DNA of 64,000 nt from Streptomyces sp. NBC_01197 (GCF_036010505.1 NZ_CP108569.1:2048001-2112000); one strand, 5' to 3'. Positions 25,573 through 33,664 are shown, numbered from the stretch's first letter. Program-made: numbers and translations. Notes: a model not told the origin generated them from the letters alone.

Positions 25573-26304
25573 ATGGCCAGGATCGTCAGGTCGGTGCACG
25601 CGTGGGGCGGGGAGAAGCTCAGCTACTTCGAGGTGACACCGGACGCGGGCGCCACCGAGCGGGAGCGGGTGGTCCTCATGCATGGCGGGGGCCCAGGCGA
25701 CAGCAAGGAGCCGAGTCTTGCGCTCGCCGAAGACTTCGCCGCGCTCGGGTTTCACGTCCTGGGACTCGACTTCATGGGAAGCGGTCAGAGTTCGGGCACC
25801 TGGTCCGGGATGACTCTGAACCGCAGGCAGGATCAGGCCGCCTCCCTCATTGATGCGCACGTTCCCGCAAGCTCGCCCTTGATACTCATCGGCTTCAGCA
25901 TGGGCGGCCAGACCGCCACTGACCTGGTCGGCCGGTTCGGCGACCGGGTTCAGCGGATCGCTCTCTTTGCTCCCGGTGTGTACGGGAGCACCATCCGGGA
26001 CACCCGTTTCGGGGACGATACGTTCACCGATCTGGTCTTCAACAGACCGGAGCTATGGCCGGACAGCCCAGCGCTCGAGGTCATGGCTACGTTCCACGGG
26101 CAGACGCTGCTCATACTCCCCGGGCACGACGAGGCAGTGCCGCCGGGAATGGCCGGTCTCATCGAGCGAAGCGTGCGGAGCAACCCCCGGTCGAGCACCC
26201 TGGTCATCGACGGCGCCGGGCATCTGCTCGACCACTGGCTCGCCGAACACCCGGAGGACCGGAAGTCCGTGATCGGTGGTCTCACGAGGGACCGCCGACC
26301 GTAG
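25573..26304 (+). CDS. alpha/beta hydrolase
   Basis: A 243-residue hydrolase. Oxyanion segment HGGGPGDS near residue 36, nucleophile Ser in GFSMGGQ near 102, Asp in LPGHDEAVPP near 188 and His in DGAGHLLDHW near 217 complete the triad. ATG 25573 is chosen as start because GGAGGAG lies six bases upstream; an in-frame GTG at 25555 would sit on that site. Substrate cannot be deduced. Divergent from the RibD-like reductase. Confidence 0.87.
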   Translation: MARIVRSVHAWGGEKLSYFEVTPDAGATERERVVLMHGGGPGDSKEPSLALAEDFAALGFHVLGLDFMGSGQSSGTWSGMTLNRRQDQAASLIDAHVPASSPLILIGFSMGGQTATDLVGRFGDRVQRIALFAPGVYGSTIRDTRFGDDTFTDLVFNRPELWPDSPALEVMATFHGQTLLILPGHDEAVPPGMAGLIERSVRSNPRSSTLVIDGAGHLLDHWLAEHPEDRKSVIGGLTRDRRP

Positions 26305-26306
26305 AT

Positions 26307-26343
26307 GAACGTGCGGCCCGGGCGACCGCGGGGCCACACGTTC
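26307..26343. terminator. bidirectional hairpin terminator
   Basis: A 13-bp stem with one mismatch, GAACGTGCGGCCC (26307-26319) and GGGCCACACGTTC (26331-26343), between the convergent hydrolase gene and the helical-repeat gene. Confidence 0.7.
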
Positions 26344-26353
26344 CCCGGCCCCG

Positions 26354-26962
26354 TCACCCCTCCCGCCTGTACACCCGGTCGACCACCTCTGCCAGGGCCC
26401 GGGGCAGGTGGGGCGGGAGGCCATGGTGGAGCTGGGCCAGCAGGCTGTGGCGGGCTTCTTCCGGGAGGAGGTCCGGGCTGGGTGCGGCGGGTCCGGGGGG
26501 TTCCGGGCGGGGGCCGGGGCGGGCCGTGGCCAGTTTCGCTGACTGCGCGCGCCAGTACTTGGCGTCCCGGTACTCACCGCGCCTGCGGTGGTCGAGGAAG
26601 AGTGCGTACGCGGCCGTCCTGCTGCCCGCGCCCGCGGCGAAATGCCACCAGGAGCGGGCCGCGTCGTGTCTGCCGGTGATGTGCAGCAGCGCGGCGAGGA
26701 CCAGCGCGCCCTCCGGGTCGGGGCGCTGCTCGTCGATCAGGCGGAGGAGGCCGGCCGCCGCTTGCGGGGCGTTCAGGACCAGGGCGCAGGCCAGGCCCAG
26801 TTCGTGTGCGGCCTGTTCGTACGCCGTCGGGTAGGGCGCCGGGGCCGGGGCGCCGGGACGTGCCGGGGTGTGCGGGCGGTCGGCGTCACCCGTGGCCCGG
26901 AGGCGGGGTGCGTTCTGCGGGGCGTACGGGACGGGCGGGACGTCCTCATGCTTCCCGTACAT
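26354..26962 (-). CDS. helical (TPR/Sel1-like) protein coupled to a sigma-like factor
   Basis: A 202-residue protein with no assigned family. The N-terminal 45 residues are Pro/Ala-rich and likely disordered. Residues about 48-140 form short antiparallel helix pairs resembling TPR/Sel1 units (HELGLACALVLN, GALVLAALLHITGRHDAARSWW, AAYALFLDHRRRGEYRDAKYW). A Pro-rich linker and one more amphipathic helix follow. It starts three bases after the sigma-like gene's stop, so the two form one operon and it is probably a partner or modulator of that factor; this is inference. Typical of actinobacterial genes coding sigma plus repeat proteins. Confidence 0.7.
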   Translation of the reverse strand: MYGKHEDVPPVPYAPQNAPRLRATGDADRPHTPARPGAPAPAPYPTAYEQAAHELGLACALVLNAPQAAAGLLRLIDEQRPDPEGALVLAALLHITGRHDAARSWWHFAAGAGSRTAAYALFLDHRRRGEYRDAKYWRAQSAKLATARPGPRPEPPGPAAPSPDLLPEEARHSLLAQLHHGLPPHLPRALAEVVDRVYRREG

Positions 26963-26965
26963 GCG

Positions 26966-27574
26966 TTACTCCCCCGGGCCGGGCGCCCAGTTGAGGCCCA
27001 GGTCGAGGGCCAGTCGCCGCTTCGCGTGCCGGATGTGCGAGCGGACTGTCTCCTGCGGGACGCCCATGATGAACGCGGTGCGGGCCTGATCGTATTCCAG
27101 TACGTACCGGAGCAGCAGCACGTCGTACTGGCGCTCCGGGAGGGCCGCGATGGCGGCGTAGAGCCCCGGCTGCCTACGGTCAGGGCCGGGTCGTCCCGCG
27201 CCGGGGGCCGGGGGCCCGCAGGTGCCCAAAATGTTCTGGTACACCTTGGCGGGCGCCGCGATTCGGGTCAGTGCCGGTTCCAGGCCGCGCTCGTCAAGCC
27301 ACTCGAAGATGATCTCCTTGAAGATCTTCCAGGAGTGCCCCTCGACCGACTCCCGGCGCAGCGCGTGTTCCCAGTGCAGTGTCAGTCTGCCCTTGAGTTC
27401 ACCGACCAGGCCGTGAGCCGTCGCGCTGTCGCCGACCTGCAGGAAGGCATAGGACTGCCACTCCTCGTGGTGCTCGGCGCAGAACGCCTCGCAGACCATG
27501 TGCAGCCGGCGCGCCGACAGTCCGGCTGTCAGCGCCCGTAAGCTGCCGTCATCTACCGCGGTCGTCCGCCGCAT
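26966..27574 (-). CDS. sigma-70-like factor, divergent ECF type
   Basis: A 202-residue protein. The C-terminal part (about 140-190) is a clear sigma region 4: IAALPERQYDVLLLRY followed by the helix-turn-helix MGVPQETVRSHIRHAKRRL. The N-terminal part (about 20-110) resembles a degenerate region 2, lacking an obvious -10 recognition motif. The region between is short and Gly/Pro-rich. It may be a sigma factor with unusual promoter choice or a sigma-like DNA-binding protein. Start ATG 27574, weak ribosome site. Cotranscribed with the helical-repeat protein; divergent from the methyltransferase gene. Confidence 0.75.
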   Translation of the reverse strand: MRRTTAVDDGSLRALTAGLSARRLHMVCEAFCAEHHEEWQSYAFLQVGDSATAHGLVGELKGRLTLHWEHALRRESVEGHSWKIFKEIIFEWLDERGLEPALTRIAAPAKVYQNILGTCGPPAPGAGRPGPDRRQPGLYAAIAALPERQYDVLLLRYVLEYDQARTAFIMGVPQETVRSHIRHAKRRLALDLGLNWAPGPGE

Positions 27575-27916
27575 TCACGTACCTGCTCTGCTGTGCCCCG
27601 CGCCGGTTCCCCCGCTGGAACCGGCGTCCGGTGATCAGGGATACGCCCCCGTACGCCGGCACACACCATGGTCCGCACATCCATGCCGTGACGCATACAG
27701 AAGCTGCCATCGGTGTTCGTTCCGTTACGTTGGGCTCGTATGTGTGTACCTGAAAAATACAGTGTGGTGGTTCCGTTTCCCGGCCTGGACCGGATGGGAC
27801 CGAAGTAGGCCAGTACTGGACGGACTTGGCCGGAGTTGACTGGAGCCGGCCGGAGTTTCCGCGCCGCTCGGCGGGCATGGTGCTCCCGAGCGGCGCACCG
27901 ACAAGGGGAGGCAGTC
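27575..27916. promoter_or_regulatory. divergent promoter region (sigma-like gene / methyltransferase)
   Basis: A 342-bp gap without a credible gene. Stretches near 27740-27780 are less GC-rich and could hold promoters. It contains a 10-bp palindrome CCAGTACTGG at 27810-27819 and repeated CCGGAGTT words near 27830-27855. No motif can be tied to a specific regulator. Confidence 0.4.
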
Positions 27917-28747
27917 ATGACGGACCACAACGGGCAGGCGCCCGGTGCGAGTTCGGTCGACCTGGAGCTGGACCGGGCCCACTCGGCCCGGATGTACGAC
28001 TACTACCTGGGGGGTACCACCAACTTCACCGCCGACCGGGAGGCGGTCGGCAGGGTGCTCACCGCGTTCCCCGGTGTGCGCATCGCCGCGCGGACGAACC
28101 GGGAGTTCATGCACCGCGCCACCCGGTGGGCCGCGGAGAACGGGCTGCGCCAGTTCCTCGACATAGGCACCGGCATCCCCACCTCCCCCAACCTCCACGA
28201 AGTCGTCCAGCTCTCCGTACCGACCGCGCGTGTGGTGTACGCGGACAACGACCCCATCGTGCTCGCCCACGCCCAGGCGCTGCTGCGCAGCACGCCACAG
28301 GGGCGGACCGCGTACGTCGAGGCCGACGCGACGGATCCCGACACCCTGCTGAAGGCGTCCGCCCTGTGCGACACCCTCGATCTGAGCCGGCCCGTCGCGC
28401 TGAGCCTCAACGCGTTGCTGCACTTCGTCACCGACGCCGACGACGCCCACTCGATCATCGAGCGGTACAAGGACGCGCTCGCGCCGGGCAGCACACTCGC
28501 CCTGTCACACGCCACCCCGGACTTCGACGCGGAGACCATGAACCGCATGATCGACATCTACACCGCGGCCGGCACACCGCTGCAGTTCCGCACCCGGGCG
28601 GAGTTCAGCCGCTTCTTCGACGGCTGGGAGCTCGTCGAGCCGGGCGTCACGGTGTCCCACCGGTGGCGGCCCGACGACCACCGGGAGTCCGGCCAGGTCA
28701 GCGATGCCGACGCCGCCTGCTACGTGGCCGTGGCCCGCAAGCCCTGA
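27917..28747 (+). CDS. SAM-dependent methyltransferase (SAV2177/DUF574 family)
   Basis: A 276-residue Rossmann-fold methyltransferase of the family abundant in Streptomyces. Signature ARMYDYYLGGTTNF near residue 22, SAM-binding LDIGTGIP near 84, VVYADNDPIVLAHA near 108 and the ALSLNALLHFV strand near 160. Substrate is not known for this family. Start ATG 27917 with GGGGAGG eight bases upstream. The 3' end overlaps the convergent TetR gene by 28 bp. Often such genes stand next to regulators without forming an operon. Confidence 0.88.
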   Translation: MTDHNGQAPGASSVDLELDRAHSARMYDYYLGGTTNFTADREAVGRVLTAFPGVRIAARTNREFMHRATRWAAENGLRQFLDIGTGIPTSPNLHEVVQLSVPTARVVYADNDPIVLAHAQALLRSTPQGRTAYVEADATDPDTLLKASALCDTLDLSRPVALSLNALLHFVTDADDAHSIIERYKDALAPGSTLALSHATPDFDAETMNRMIDIYTAAGTPLQFRTRAEFSRFFDGWELVEPGVTVSHRWRPDDHRESGQVSDADAACYVAVARKP

Positions 28748-29334
28748 TCCCCGGGGCGCGGCGGGGCCAGCTTGCGGGCCGTCTCCACCACGTGGGCCCG
28801 CAGCGCGTCGGCATCCGGCGGCCCCTCCCCCGCACCCAGGACCAGCCGGGCCATCTGCGGGAACGCGAGCGGCCAGACCGCCACCCCGATGAGGGCGAGG
28901 AAGGTGGCGGCGGCGTCCCCGGCGAGCCGCCCGTCGGTGGACTCCGCCAGCGCGGCGGCTTTCCGCTCGTAGTGCGCGATGCGCACCTCGGTGTCGGGCA
29001 CCGCCCGGTCGCCGTAGTGCAGGGCCTCCCACATCAGCATCCGGGTCAGCTCGGGGTTGCTCAGGTGGTAGTCGTACATCCGTCCCGCGTACTCGCCCGG
29101 GTCGCCGTCCGGCAGCCCGACCCGGACCGCGTGTTCGTTCAGCGCCTCCGCGACGACCGCTGTGAACAGCTTCTCCTTGCTGCCGAAGTACCCGTAGATC
29201 CGCTCCTTGTTGGCCCCCGCCCGCACGGCGATGCGGTCGACCCGGGCGCCGCCCATGCCGTGTTCGGCGAACTCCGTGCGCGCGGCCGCCAGCAGGCGGG
29301 CGCGGGTCCCCTGGGTGCGGGCGCTTGTCGTCAT
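28720..29334 (-). CDS. TetR-family transcriptional regulator
   Basis: A 204-residue TetR repressor. The N-terminal helix-turn-helix (about 10-55) contains VDRIAVRAGANKERIYGYFGSKEKLF; the C-terminal helical domain is TetR_C-like. Start ATG 29334. It is divergent from the ketosynthase gene, and the perfect inverted repeat at 29355-29376 between them is its likely operator, controlling both genes. The 3' end overlaps the convergent methyltransferase gene by 28 bp. Confidence 0.88.
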   Translation of the reverse strand: MTTSARTQGTRARLLAAARTEFAEHGMGGARVDRIAVRAGANKERIYGYFGSKEKLFTAVVAEALNEHAVRVGLPDGDPGEYAGRMYDYHLSNPELTRMLMWEALHYGDRAVPDTEVRIAHYERKAAALAESTDGRLAGDAAATFLALIGVAVWPLAFPQMARLVLGAGEGPPDADALRAHVVETARKLAPPRPGDQGLRATAT

Positions 29335-29354
29335 GGGGAGATCATACGCAAGTT

Positions 29355-29376
29355 GCCAACCAACTGGATGGTTGGC
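29355..29376. promoter_or_regulatory. TetR operator candidate
   Basis: Perfect 8-bp inverted repeat GCCAACCA (29355-29362) and TGGTTGGC (29369-29376) with a 6-base centre. It lies 21 bp before the TetR start and 14 bp before the ketosynthase start, so binding would block both promoters. Confidence 0.8.
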
Positions 29377-29390
29377 TACCGTCCCCTCGC

Positions 29391-30614
29391 ATGGCGACAA
29401 GAACGGATGTCTGGGTCACCGGGCTGGGGGCCACCACACCTCTCGGCGGCGATGTCCCGAGTACCTGGGCCGCGATGACAGCGGGCGAGAACGGAATCGG
29501 CAGCCTGGACGGTGAGAGCTGGGCGAGGCAGCTGCCGGTACGGATCGGGGCCCGGATGCGCCAGGACCCGGCGGAGTCACTGAAGCGCACCGAGGCCCGC
29601 CGGCTCGACCGGTGCGAACAGGCCGCACTCGTCTGCGCACGCGAGGCCTGGGCGGACGCGGGAGCGCCCGGCGTCGATCCGGACCGGCTCGCCGTGGTGA
29701 TCGGTACGGGTACCGGCGGCGTGCTCTCCCTGCTGGGGCAGAACCGCGTACTGGAGGAGTCGGGCCCCAGGAAGGTCTCCCCGCACACCGTCCCCATGCT
29801 CATGGCCAACGGCCCCGCCGCCTGGGTCTCCATCGACCTGGGAGCCCGGGGTGGGGCGCACACACCGGTGAGCGCCTGCGCGTCCGGGGCGGAGGCCATC
29901 GCGTACGGGCTCGACCTCATCCGGGCGGGGCGGGCCGACATCGTCGTGGCGGGCGGCTCCGAGGCGAGCCTGCACCCGCTGCCGCTGACCGCCTTCGCAC
30001 AGATGATGGCGCTGTCGACGGCCAACGACGACCCTGACGGCGCCTCACGCCCCTTCGACGCGGCGCGGAGCGGTTTCGTGCTCGGTGAGGGCGCCGCCGT
30101 ACTGGTCCTGGAGAGCGCCGAGCACGCCCGCGCCCGCGCCGCGCGGGCGCACGGAGCGGTGGCCGGGGCGGGGACGACGTCCAGCGCGCAGCACATCACC
30201 GCGTCCGACCCCGAGGGCCAGGTGCGGGCGATCCGCAAGGCGCTGCGGGACGCGGAGCTCGCCCCCGGGGACATCGGGCACGTCCACGCGCACGCCACGT
30301 CAACCCCGCAGGGGGATCTCGCGGAGGCGGAAGCGGTCGCCGCGGCTGTCGGCACCCATCCGGTGGTCACGGCCACCAAGTCGATGACCGGTCATCTGCT
30401 GGGCGCCTCCGGCGCGTTGGGCGCGATGGCGGCGATCCTGGCGCTGCAGGACGGGACCGTCCCGCCGATCCGCAACCTTACCCGGCTCGACGACCGGGTA
30501 CCGCTGGACGTCGTCAAAGGCGCTGCTCGCAGGGGGAGTTGGGACGCGGCCCTGGCCAACTCGTTCGGCTTCGGCGGCCACAACGTATCCCTGGTTCTCA
30601 CTTCGCCCAGGTGA
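29391..30614 (+). CDS. beta-ketoacyl-ACP synthase II (FabF-like)
   Basis: A 407-residue condensing enzyme that extends acyl-ACP with malonyl-ACP. Active-site Cys163 in VSACASGAEA, the first His in HVHAHATSTPQGD, the Lys and second His in TKSMTGHLLGASG, and the C-terminal NSFGFGGHNVSLVL are all present, so it should be active. No acyl carrier protein or FabD/FabH gene is adjacent, so it is not the core fatty-acid operon copy. Start ATG 29391; no clear ribosome site, so possibly leaderless. Likely controlled by the divergent TetR protein. Confidence 0.92.
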   Translation: MATRTDVWVTGLGATTPLGGDVPSTWAAMTAGENGIGSLDGESWARQLPVRIGARMRQDPAESLKRTEARRLDRCEQAALVCAREAWADAGAPGVDPDRLAVVIGTGTGGVLSLLGQNRVLEESGPRKVSPHTVPMLMANGPAAWVSIDLGARGGAHTPVSACASGAEAIAYGLDLIRAGRADIVVAGGSEASLHPLPLTAFAQMMALSTANDDPDGASRPFDAARSGFVLGEGAAVLVLESAEHARARAARAHGAVAGAGTTSSAQHITASDPEGQVRAIRKALRDAELAPGDIGHVHAHATSTPQGDLAEAEAVAAAVGTHPVVTATKSMTGHLLGASGALGAMAAILALQDGTVPPIRNLTRLDDRVPLDVVKGAARRGSWDAALANSFGFGGHNVSLVLTSPR

Positions 30615-30697
30615 CCGAATGCAGTTGAGCCCTCCGGAATGGGTAAGTGGAATATGGAATACCTGAATCTCCGACCACACACCGGAAGGCGGTGCAC

Positions 30698-31255
30698 ATG
30701 CTGCACGGCATCGATGTCAGTACGTACCAGACGTCATTCGAAACCGGCGGTCTGGCCTTTGTGTTCATCAAGGCCTCCGAGGGCCACACCTACGTCAATC
30801 CGCGGCTGACCGCTCAGACCAAACTGGCGCGGGACGGCGGGTGCGTCGTCGGCTTCTACCATTTCCTGTGGCCGGGCAACATCCAGACGCAGGCTGAGTA
30901 CTTCGTGAGCAAGGCCCCTGAGAAGGGGGGCGACCTGCTCGCGGTGGACTGGGAGACCACCGGCGACCACACCCGGGCCAGCAACTCCGAAAAGGACAGC
31001 TTCATCCGCGCGGTGAAGAAGCTGCGGCCGCACAACCGGGTGCTGCTGTACACCAACCGCGACTTCTGGCTGCACCACGACACCACGTCGTACGCCGGGG
31101 ACGGACTGTGGATCGCGGACTACACCACGGCGGGCAAGCCCAGGATCAAGGCGGCCTGGACCTTCCACCAGTACACCGACAGCCCGCTCGACAAGGACGT
31201 GGCCCACTCGCGCTTCGCGAGCAAGAGCGCGCTGAAGGAGTGGGCCACACCGTAG
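30698..31255 (+). CDS. GH25-family muramidase (lysozyme-like), no signal peptide
   Basis: A 185-residue GH25 domain protein. The fold's acidic residues are visible: Asp6 in GIDVSTYQ, Asp84 and Glu86 in LAVDWE, plus FIKASEG and FYHF strands. It should cleave the MurNAc-GlcNAc bond. No signal peptide precedes it, and there is no cell-wall-binding domain, so it resembles a phage endolysin or an intracellular form. Start ATG 30698 has GGAAGG eight bases upstream. The stop is followed immediately by in-frame 18-bp repeats that would encode ESAAPQ units. Confidence 0.85.
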   Translation: MLHGIDVSTYQTSFETGGLAFVFIKASEGHTYVNPRLTAQTKLARDGGCVVGFYHFLWPGNIQTQAEYFVSKAPEKGGDLLAVDWETTGDHTRASNSEKDSFIRAVKKLRPHNRVLLYTNRDFWLHHDTTSYAGDGLWIADYTTAGKPRIKAAWTFHQYTDSPLDKDVAHSRFASKSALKEWATP

Positions 31256-31317
31256 GAAGCGGCTGCACCGCAGGAATCGGCTGTACCTCAGGAGTCGGCT
31301 GCGCCGCAGGGATCAGG
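31255..31317 (+). repeat. 18-bp degenerate tandem repeat, 3.5 copies
   Basis: Units 31255-31272, 31273-31290, 31291-31308 and a partial 31309-31317, each of the form GGAATCGGCTGCACCGCA with a few changes. Unit length is a multiple of three, and it begins at the last base of the muramidase stop codon. Confidence 0.85.
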
Positions 31318-31972
31318 CCCGGAAGGCAGCGGGGCGCTCGCGCGGGGCATCGGCGAGCGCCTTGGCGATCCCGTCCGCGTCGGCCGAGAGCCCGTAGACA
31401 GGCGTATCCGGCTGCTGGCGCCAGGAGTCGTCGATACCGCCCGCGTCAACGGTGTCGAAACCGATCGCGTCGATCAGCTCGCGTACGACCCGCTTGGCGG
31501 CCTCGTCGTCCCCCGCGACCGGCAGCGCGAACCGGCCGGAAGCCCCCTGGGGCCGGGCCGCGTCGATGATGTTGTGCGCGTAGGTGCCGTTGAACGCCTT
31601 GATGACCGGGTGGCCGATCTGCTGCTCGGTCCAGCGGCTCTCGGTGAGCCCGTCCTCGATGGCGTCGATCCGCCCGTCCCGCTCCCGCGGGTAGTAGTTG
31701 CCGGTGTCGATCACGGCGACGCCCTGAGCGGCGCCGTCGAGCAGACCGGACGGGAGATCCGGTACGGCACTCAGCGGGATGGCGATCACGACGACCTCGG
31801 CACCGCGCGCCGCCTCGGCGGCCGGGACAGGGGTGGCCCCCGTCTCGTCGGCGAGATCGCCCAGGGTGTGCGGGCCGCGCGAGTTGGCCACGGACACGTC
31901 GTGCCCGAGCGCCGTGAGCCGACGGGTGAGATTGCCGCCGATGTTTCCGGCGCCGATGATGCCGATCTTCAT
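31313..31972 (-). CDS. NADPH-dependent oxidoreductase, F420:NADP reductase-like
   Basis: A 219-residue protein. It begins with a Rossmann dinucleotide motif GIIGAGNIGGNL, and the segment SVANSRGPHTL, together with PVIKAFNGTYAHNI, is typical of the NADP oxidoreductase coenzyme F420-dependent family. Bacterial members often act as NADPH-dependent reductases; F420 use is not established here. Start ATG 31972 with GGAGGGC upstream. Convergent to the muramidase gene, divergent from the glucanase gene. Confidence 0.83.
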   Translation of the reverse strand: MKIGIIGAGNIGGNLTRRLTALGHDVSVANSRGPHTLGDLADETGATPVPAAEAARGAEVVVIAIPLSAVPDLPSGLLDGAAQGVAVIDTGNYYPRERDGRIDAIEDGLTESRWTEQQIGHPVIKAFNGTYAHNIIDAARPQGASGRFALPVAGDDEAAKRVVRELIDAIGFDTVDAGGIDDSWRQQPDTPVYGLSADADGIAKALADAPRERPAAFRA

Positions 31973-32239
31973 GATGTGCCCTCCGCTAGGGGTTTCCTGG
32001 TGCGGTGCTGTGTTCGTGCGTGTGCTGTGGCTGTGTGGTGCTGTGTTCTCACCCGGTGTCGTACCGTGCGCTGCCGGCCGGTGCGCTGCTCCGCGCCGGC
32101 GCATCGATCGCCAACCTCCGTGCGGGCCGGGCTATTCCGGCACCATTGCCCGTTCACCCGGATGCCCTGCCGGATGCCGCAGCTGAGGCCGCCCCCGTAC
32201 GGGCCCGCATGCCGCGCCCGCTTCAGCCCGGATGCCTGC

Positions 32240-32272
32240 CTTCTCCGCCTTCAAGTGGTGAAGGCGGAGAAG
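32240..32272 (+). terminator. strong 14-bp hairpin upstream of the glucanase operator
   Basis: CTTCTCCGCCTTCA (32240-32253) and TGAAGGCGGAGAAG (32259-32272), perfect 14-bp stem with a 5-base loop. It lies between divergent genes, so it does not close either of them. It could block read-through into the glucanase gene or act as a cruciform/regulatory site. Confidence 0.5.
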
Positions 32273-32276
32273 AATA

Positions 32277-32290
32277 TGAGAGCGCTCTCA
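32277..32290. promoter_or_regulatory. LacI-type operator palindrome before the glucanase gene
   Basis: TGAGAGCGCTCTCA, a perfect 14-bp palindrome 114 bp before the GTG start. It has the GAGCGCTC core of Streptomyces LacI-family sites such as the CebR box TGGGAGCGCTCCCA, which control glucan and cello-oligosaccharide genes. The regulator gene is not in this window. Confidence 0.78.
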
Positions 32291-32404
32291 GCCATAGGTA
32301 TTGACCTGTCTCCCGAGCCTCGCGACAGTAAGGGCCAAGCGGGCGACCACCCCCACAGCGCCTCCGTCTCCCGCGCTCACCCCCCACAGACACAGGAGAC
32401 TTGC

Positions 32405-33625
32405 GTGATATCCCGCAGACTGTTCCTGACCGGCGCCGCGGCGACCGCCACCGCTCTCACCTACCCCGCCTGGGGAAGCGCGCTGAGTCCACGCGCCTCG
32501 GCCTCCGCCGCCACCTGCGAACTGGCCCTGGAGAACAAGTCGTTGCCCGGCAACGTCAACGCCTACGTCACCGGCCACGAGCAGGGCACCAACCAGTGGG
32601 TGCTGCTGCGCGCCGACGGCAGCGTGTACCACCCACAGTCGCCGTCGGCCCCGCAGACACCGCTGCCGGTCGACTGCGCCATCCCCCTGAAGGCCGCAGG
32701 CGCCGGGCCGGTCGTCCTGACGCTGCCCCAGATGTACGGTGCCCGCGTCTACTTCGTTCGCGACGACAAACTCGACTTCTTCCTCAACCCGGGCCCTGCC
32801 CTGGTAGAGCCGGCCTTCGCCACCGCCGCGGACCCGAACTACGGCCGCACCTGGTCGTTCTGCGAGTTCACCTTCAACCCGGACCAGCTGTACGCCAACA
32901 TCTCCTACGTCGACCTGGTGACCGCCCTGCCCATCGGGCTCTCGCTCAAGGGCGACAGCGACCACACCGTGGCGCCGCTCCCCGACGGCGCGGTCGACAA
33001 GATCGCCGCGGATCTCACCGCCCAGGCGGGCAAGGACGGCCGGCCCTGGGACAAGCTGGTCATCCGCGGCTCGGACGGCAAGGTGCTACGGGTGATCTCG
33101 CCGCAGAACCTGATGGCGTCCGCGCCCCCCGACGCGATGCCGTTCGGCGATCTGTGGACCGGCTACGTGGACCAGGTCTGGGAGAAGTACAGCTCCACCG
33201 ACCTCACCATCGACCTGCAGGGCGGCAGGGGCAGCCTGAAGGGCCGGGTCAGCGGCGGCACCCTCACCTTCGACGGCGGCCACACCTTCACCAAGCCCGA
33301 CTCGAAGTCCATCTTCACCTGCAACGACGGCCCGTTCGCCAACAATCCGGGGGACCCCGACGACAAGAAGGCGCTGCTCGCCAGGATCGCGGCCGGGTTC
33401 AACCGGTCGATCATGCTCACCCACCCCGGCCAGCCGAACGGAACCACCGCTGCCGACTACTACCAGGGGGACGTGACCAACCACTGGGCGCGAGTGGTCC
33501 ACGCCAACTCGCCGATCGGGTACGCCTTCCCGTACGACGACGTGGTCCCCGACGGCCAGCCCGATGTCTCGGGCGCCGCGAACGACGGCAATCCGGTCCG
33601 CTTCACGGTGTCCGTCGGGTCCTGA
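32405..33625 (+). CDS. secreted GH64 beta-1,3-glucanase
   Basis: A 406-residue enzyme that should release oligosaccharides from beta-1,3-glucan such as fungal wall or laminarin. The N-terminal Tat-type signal has RR at residues 4-5 (SRRLFLTGAAATATALTY). The rest is one GH64 domain. In the family member I recall (laminaripentaose-producing glucanase of S. matensis) a Glu/Asp pair is catalytic; here Glu154 in FCEFTF and Asp170 in SYVDLV fit. Start GTG 32405 with AGGAGA six bases upstream; no carbohydrate-binding module is attached. A LacI-type palindrome upstream suggests induction by glucan sugars. Confidence 0.9.
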   Translation: MISRRLFLTGAAATATALTYPAWGSALSPRASASAATCELALENKSLPGNVNAYVTGHEQGTNQWVLLRADGSVYHPQSPSAPQTPLPVDCAIPLKAAGAGPVVLTLPQMYGARVYFVRDDKLDFFLNPGPALVEPAFATAADPNYGRTWSFCEFTFNPDQLYANISYVDLVTALPIGLSLKGDSDHTVAPLPDGAVDKIAADLTAQAGKDGRPWDKLVIRGSDGKVLRVISPQNLMASAPPDAMPFGDLWTGYVDQVWEKYSSTDLTIDLQGGRGSLKGRVSGGTLTFDGGHTFTKPDSKSIFTCNDGPFANNPGDPDDKKALLARIAAGFNRSIMLTHPGQPNGTTAADYYQGDVTNHWARVVHANSPIGYAFPYDDVVPDGQPDVSGAANDGNPVRFTVSVGS

Positions 33626-33634
33626 CGCGGCACG

Positions 33635-33664
33635 ACGCCCCCCGGCACGGGTGCCGGGGGGCGT
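33635..33664. terminator. bidirectional hairpin terminator
   Basis: ACGCCCCCCGGCAC (33635-33648) and GTGCCGGGGGGCGT (33651-33664), a 14-bp GC stem between the convergent glucanase and EF-hand genes. Confidence 0.85.

Larger units (their letters stand above)
31973..32404. other. 432-bp divergent intergenic region upstream of the glucanase
   Basis: No credible gene. The left part (31990-32070) is GT-rich with repeated GTGCTGTGTTC words. The right part carries a perfect 14-bp-stem hairpin (32240-32272) and a perfect LacI-type palindrome (32277-32290), listed separately, before the glucanase start. Confidence 0.6.

Noticed and set aside
31574..33625. A 683-residue protein reading into the GH64 glucanase
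   Set aside because: The frame upstream of 32405 is antisense to the oxidoreductase and then intergenic; a GTG with AGGAGA and a Tat signal begins at 32405.
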